From: Candidatus Iainarchaeum sp.
GTDB taxonomy: Archaea; Iainarchaeota; Iainarchaeia; Iainarchaeales; GCA-2688035
Assembly (NCBI GenBank): GCA_028712575.1
Contig: JAQTPU010000064.1
Coordinates: forward strand, 1 to 5,327
Direction of reading: 5' to 3'
DNA length: 5,327 nt
Below, piece after piece: positions 4,298 through 5,327 of this stretch. Position numbers and translations under genes: made by a program. The first letter of the stretch is position 1, and each line of letters opens with the position of its first letter. Under the pieces are notes generated by a model. That model was not told the origin of the DNA. It searched no databases and worked only from the letters and a program-made list of their open reading frames with translations.

Positions 4298-5327
4298 ATG
4301 ACACACCCTAAGTTTATCTTGGCAGGCCTGTTTTTGATTTTTATTTCAGTATTCAGCCAGCAGGCTTTTGCGGCAAATTCAACCTGCAGCGATATCTCAA
4401 TTGATGCCCATGCAGTGAGAATAACTGTTGGCGATTCCATAATTGAAGGCTTTTCAATCAGGAATTCCGGCCAGGAAAGGTTTTTTATTGACAGTGCTGT
4501 TGTTTCCACTGCCAGCAGGAATTTTACTGTGCAAACAAACGGTTTTGACAGGACAATTCTTTCAGGTGGGACTGGCACTGTTAATGTCAAGGTTACTGGC
4601 AGGATTTTTAATGAAACAGAGCCGGAAATGGCTTTTATTGAGCTTAGGGGCCATTTTTTGGGCGGAAGAACCTGTGAATTGCAGGACTTTGGAAAAAGGG
4701 CTTTTAAAGTGATTATTGAGAAAAAGCCTGTTTCTGGCACTTTTATCTCGGCATATGTTCTGCCCTCTTATAATAAATATTGCGAAAATCTTGCATTGGA
4801 TGCGCCTAAAAATGTTGAAATAAGGGATAATCTGGGCTGGTTTGAAATCACAATTGACAACCAGTCGGGTTCCAGGGCAAATGCAAGGATTTCTGCAAAA
4901 AACGGGGTTGTTAACCCTTCGCTTATTTCAGTGCCGAAAAAGAGCAAAATAACCGAAACAATTGCGGTTGAAACATCTTCAGAAAAAGCGGAAATTGAAT
5001 TTCTCGTGGAAAATCTTGATTGCAGTTTTAAAAGGAAAACAAGTGTCAATTCAGTTGAAACACGGGCGCTTGCCGGCATTGTGAAAATAAGCGCATCATT
5101 GCCAGGCACAGGCACTGCGGATTATGAATTGATTGTTTCAATGCGGAACAGGTCTGGAAAAACAGTTTCCGGAAACATCGGGGTTTTGCTGCCAAACGAC
5201 TGGAATCTGGAAGGAACAACGCAGGTTGCTCTTGGGCCTTTTGAAACAAAGGAAATTGAATTCAGAATAATCCCGGAAGAAGCGCTTCAGAATCCCTTCA
5301 ATTCAAGGGTTTCCTTCACAAGCAACG
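4298..5327 (+). CDS. Secreted Ig-like repeat protein, 5' part
   Basis: An open frame of 343 codons runs off the right edge without a stop, so only the N-terminal part is seen. Residues 1-25 form a clear signal peptide: Lys at 5, a hydrophobic stretch ILAGLFLIFISVF, and AFA before a likely cleavage site at A26. The rest is beta-rich, with Ig-like stretches at about 32-140, 172-240 and 258-343. The last includes GNIGVLLPNDWNL and LGPFETKEIEFRI, a pattern common in CARDB/NEW3-like surface domains. Four Cys (30, 126, 162, 242) could form disulfides outside the cell, and there are five N-x-S/T sequons (N27, N75, N105, N188, N284). It is probably a cell-surface protein; I cannot name a function. 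An in-frame ATG at 4265 would add 11 residues, but 4298 gives the better signal peptide and leaderless spacing. No link to the toxin island is evident. Confidence 0.82.
   Translation, partial: MTHPKFILAGLFLIFISVFSQQAFAANSTCSDISIDAHAVRITVGDSIIEGFSIRNSGQERFFIDSAVVSTASRNFTVQTNGFDRTILSGGTGTVNVKVTGRIFNETEPEMAFIELRGHFLGGRTCELQDFGKRAFKVIIEKKPVSGTFISAYVLPSYNKYCENLALDAPKNVEIRDNLGWFEITIDNQSGSRANARISAKNGVVNPSLISVPKKSKITETIAVETSSEKAEIEFLVENLDCSFKRKTSVNSVETRALAGIVKISASLPGTGTADYELIVSMRNRSGKTVSGNIGVLLPNDWNLEGTTQVALGPFETKEIEFRIIPEEALQNPFNSRVSFTSN

Noticed and set aside
4240..4740. Reverse-strand open frame of 166 codons
   Set aside because: It is antisense to the signal-peptide-bearing secreted protein, shows no recognisable motif and has no promoter or ribosome site that I can see.

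Overview
The window reads as archaeal chromosomal DNA, probably from an uncultivated lineage; a DPANN-type genome is my guess and is not proven. The evidence is an archease-rtcB pair, TATA-like box A elements about 25-35 bases upstream of most unlinked starts, near-leaderless starts, Shine-Dalgarno sites of GGTGA or GGTGG type, and a T-run terminator. All supported genes lie on the + strand, and no gene-free stretch exceeds about 120 bases.

Positions 16-1884 hold a two-gene housekeeping operon: archease, then a complete intein-free RtcB RNA ligase. Positions 1866-4206 are an accessory toxin-antitoxin island. In order it holds a ribbon-helix-helix (RHH)/RelE pair, a lone gene for a very basic small protein of unknown function, an AbrB/MazF pair and an RHH/MazF (PemK-like) pair. 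Positions 4298-5327 are the 5' part of a secreted, probably Ig-like surface protein that runs off the window.

The most interesting structure is a repeat. A 61-bp segment made of the last 19 bases of rtcB, including its stop, plus 42 bases downstream is duplicated with one mismatch on the far side of the RHH/RelE pair (1866-1926 and 2478-2538). A 29-bp core of it occurs a third time, perfectly, at 2909-2937. Each copy lies 7-11 bases upstream of a box A that starts a new transcription unit. The layout is therefore repeat-promoter-genes three times over, like a small cassette array parked at the 3' end of rtcB. The core can fold into a GAAA-capped hairpin.

Functionally, all three toxins are predicted mRNA-cutting enzymes. 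MazF-type enzymes leave the 2',3'-cyclic phosphate and 5'-OH ends that RtcB rejoins. The two MazF antitoxins have unrelated DNA-binding heads (AbrB and RHH) but nearly the same C-terminal tail, W-x-N-K-E-D-x-x-W-E. The two RHH antitoxins share 16 identical bases at the start of the gene and AATTATATG at their promoters. These points suggest a related, reshuffled set of modules, possibly cross-regulated; that part is inference.
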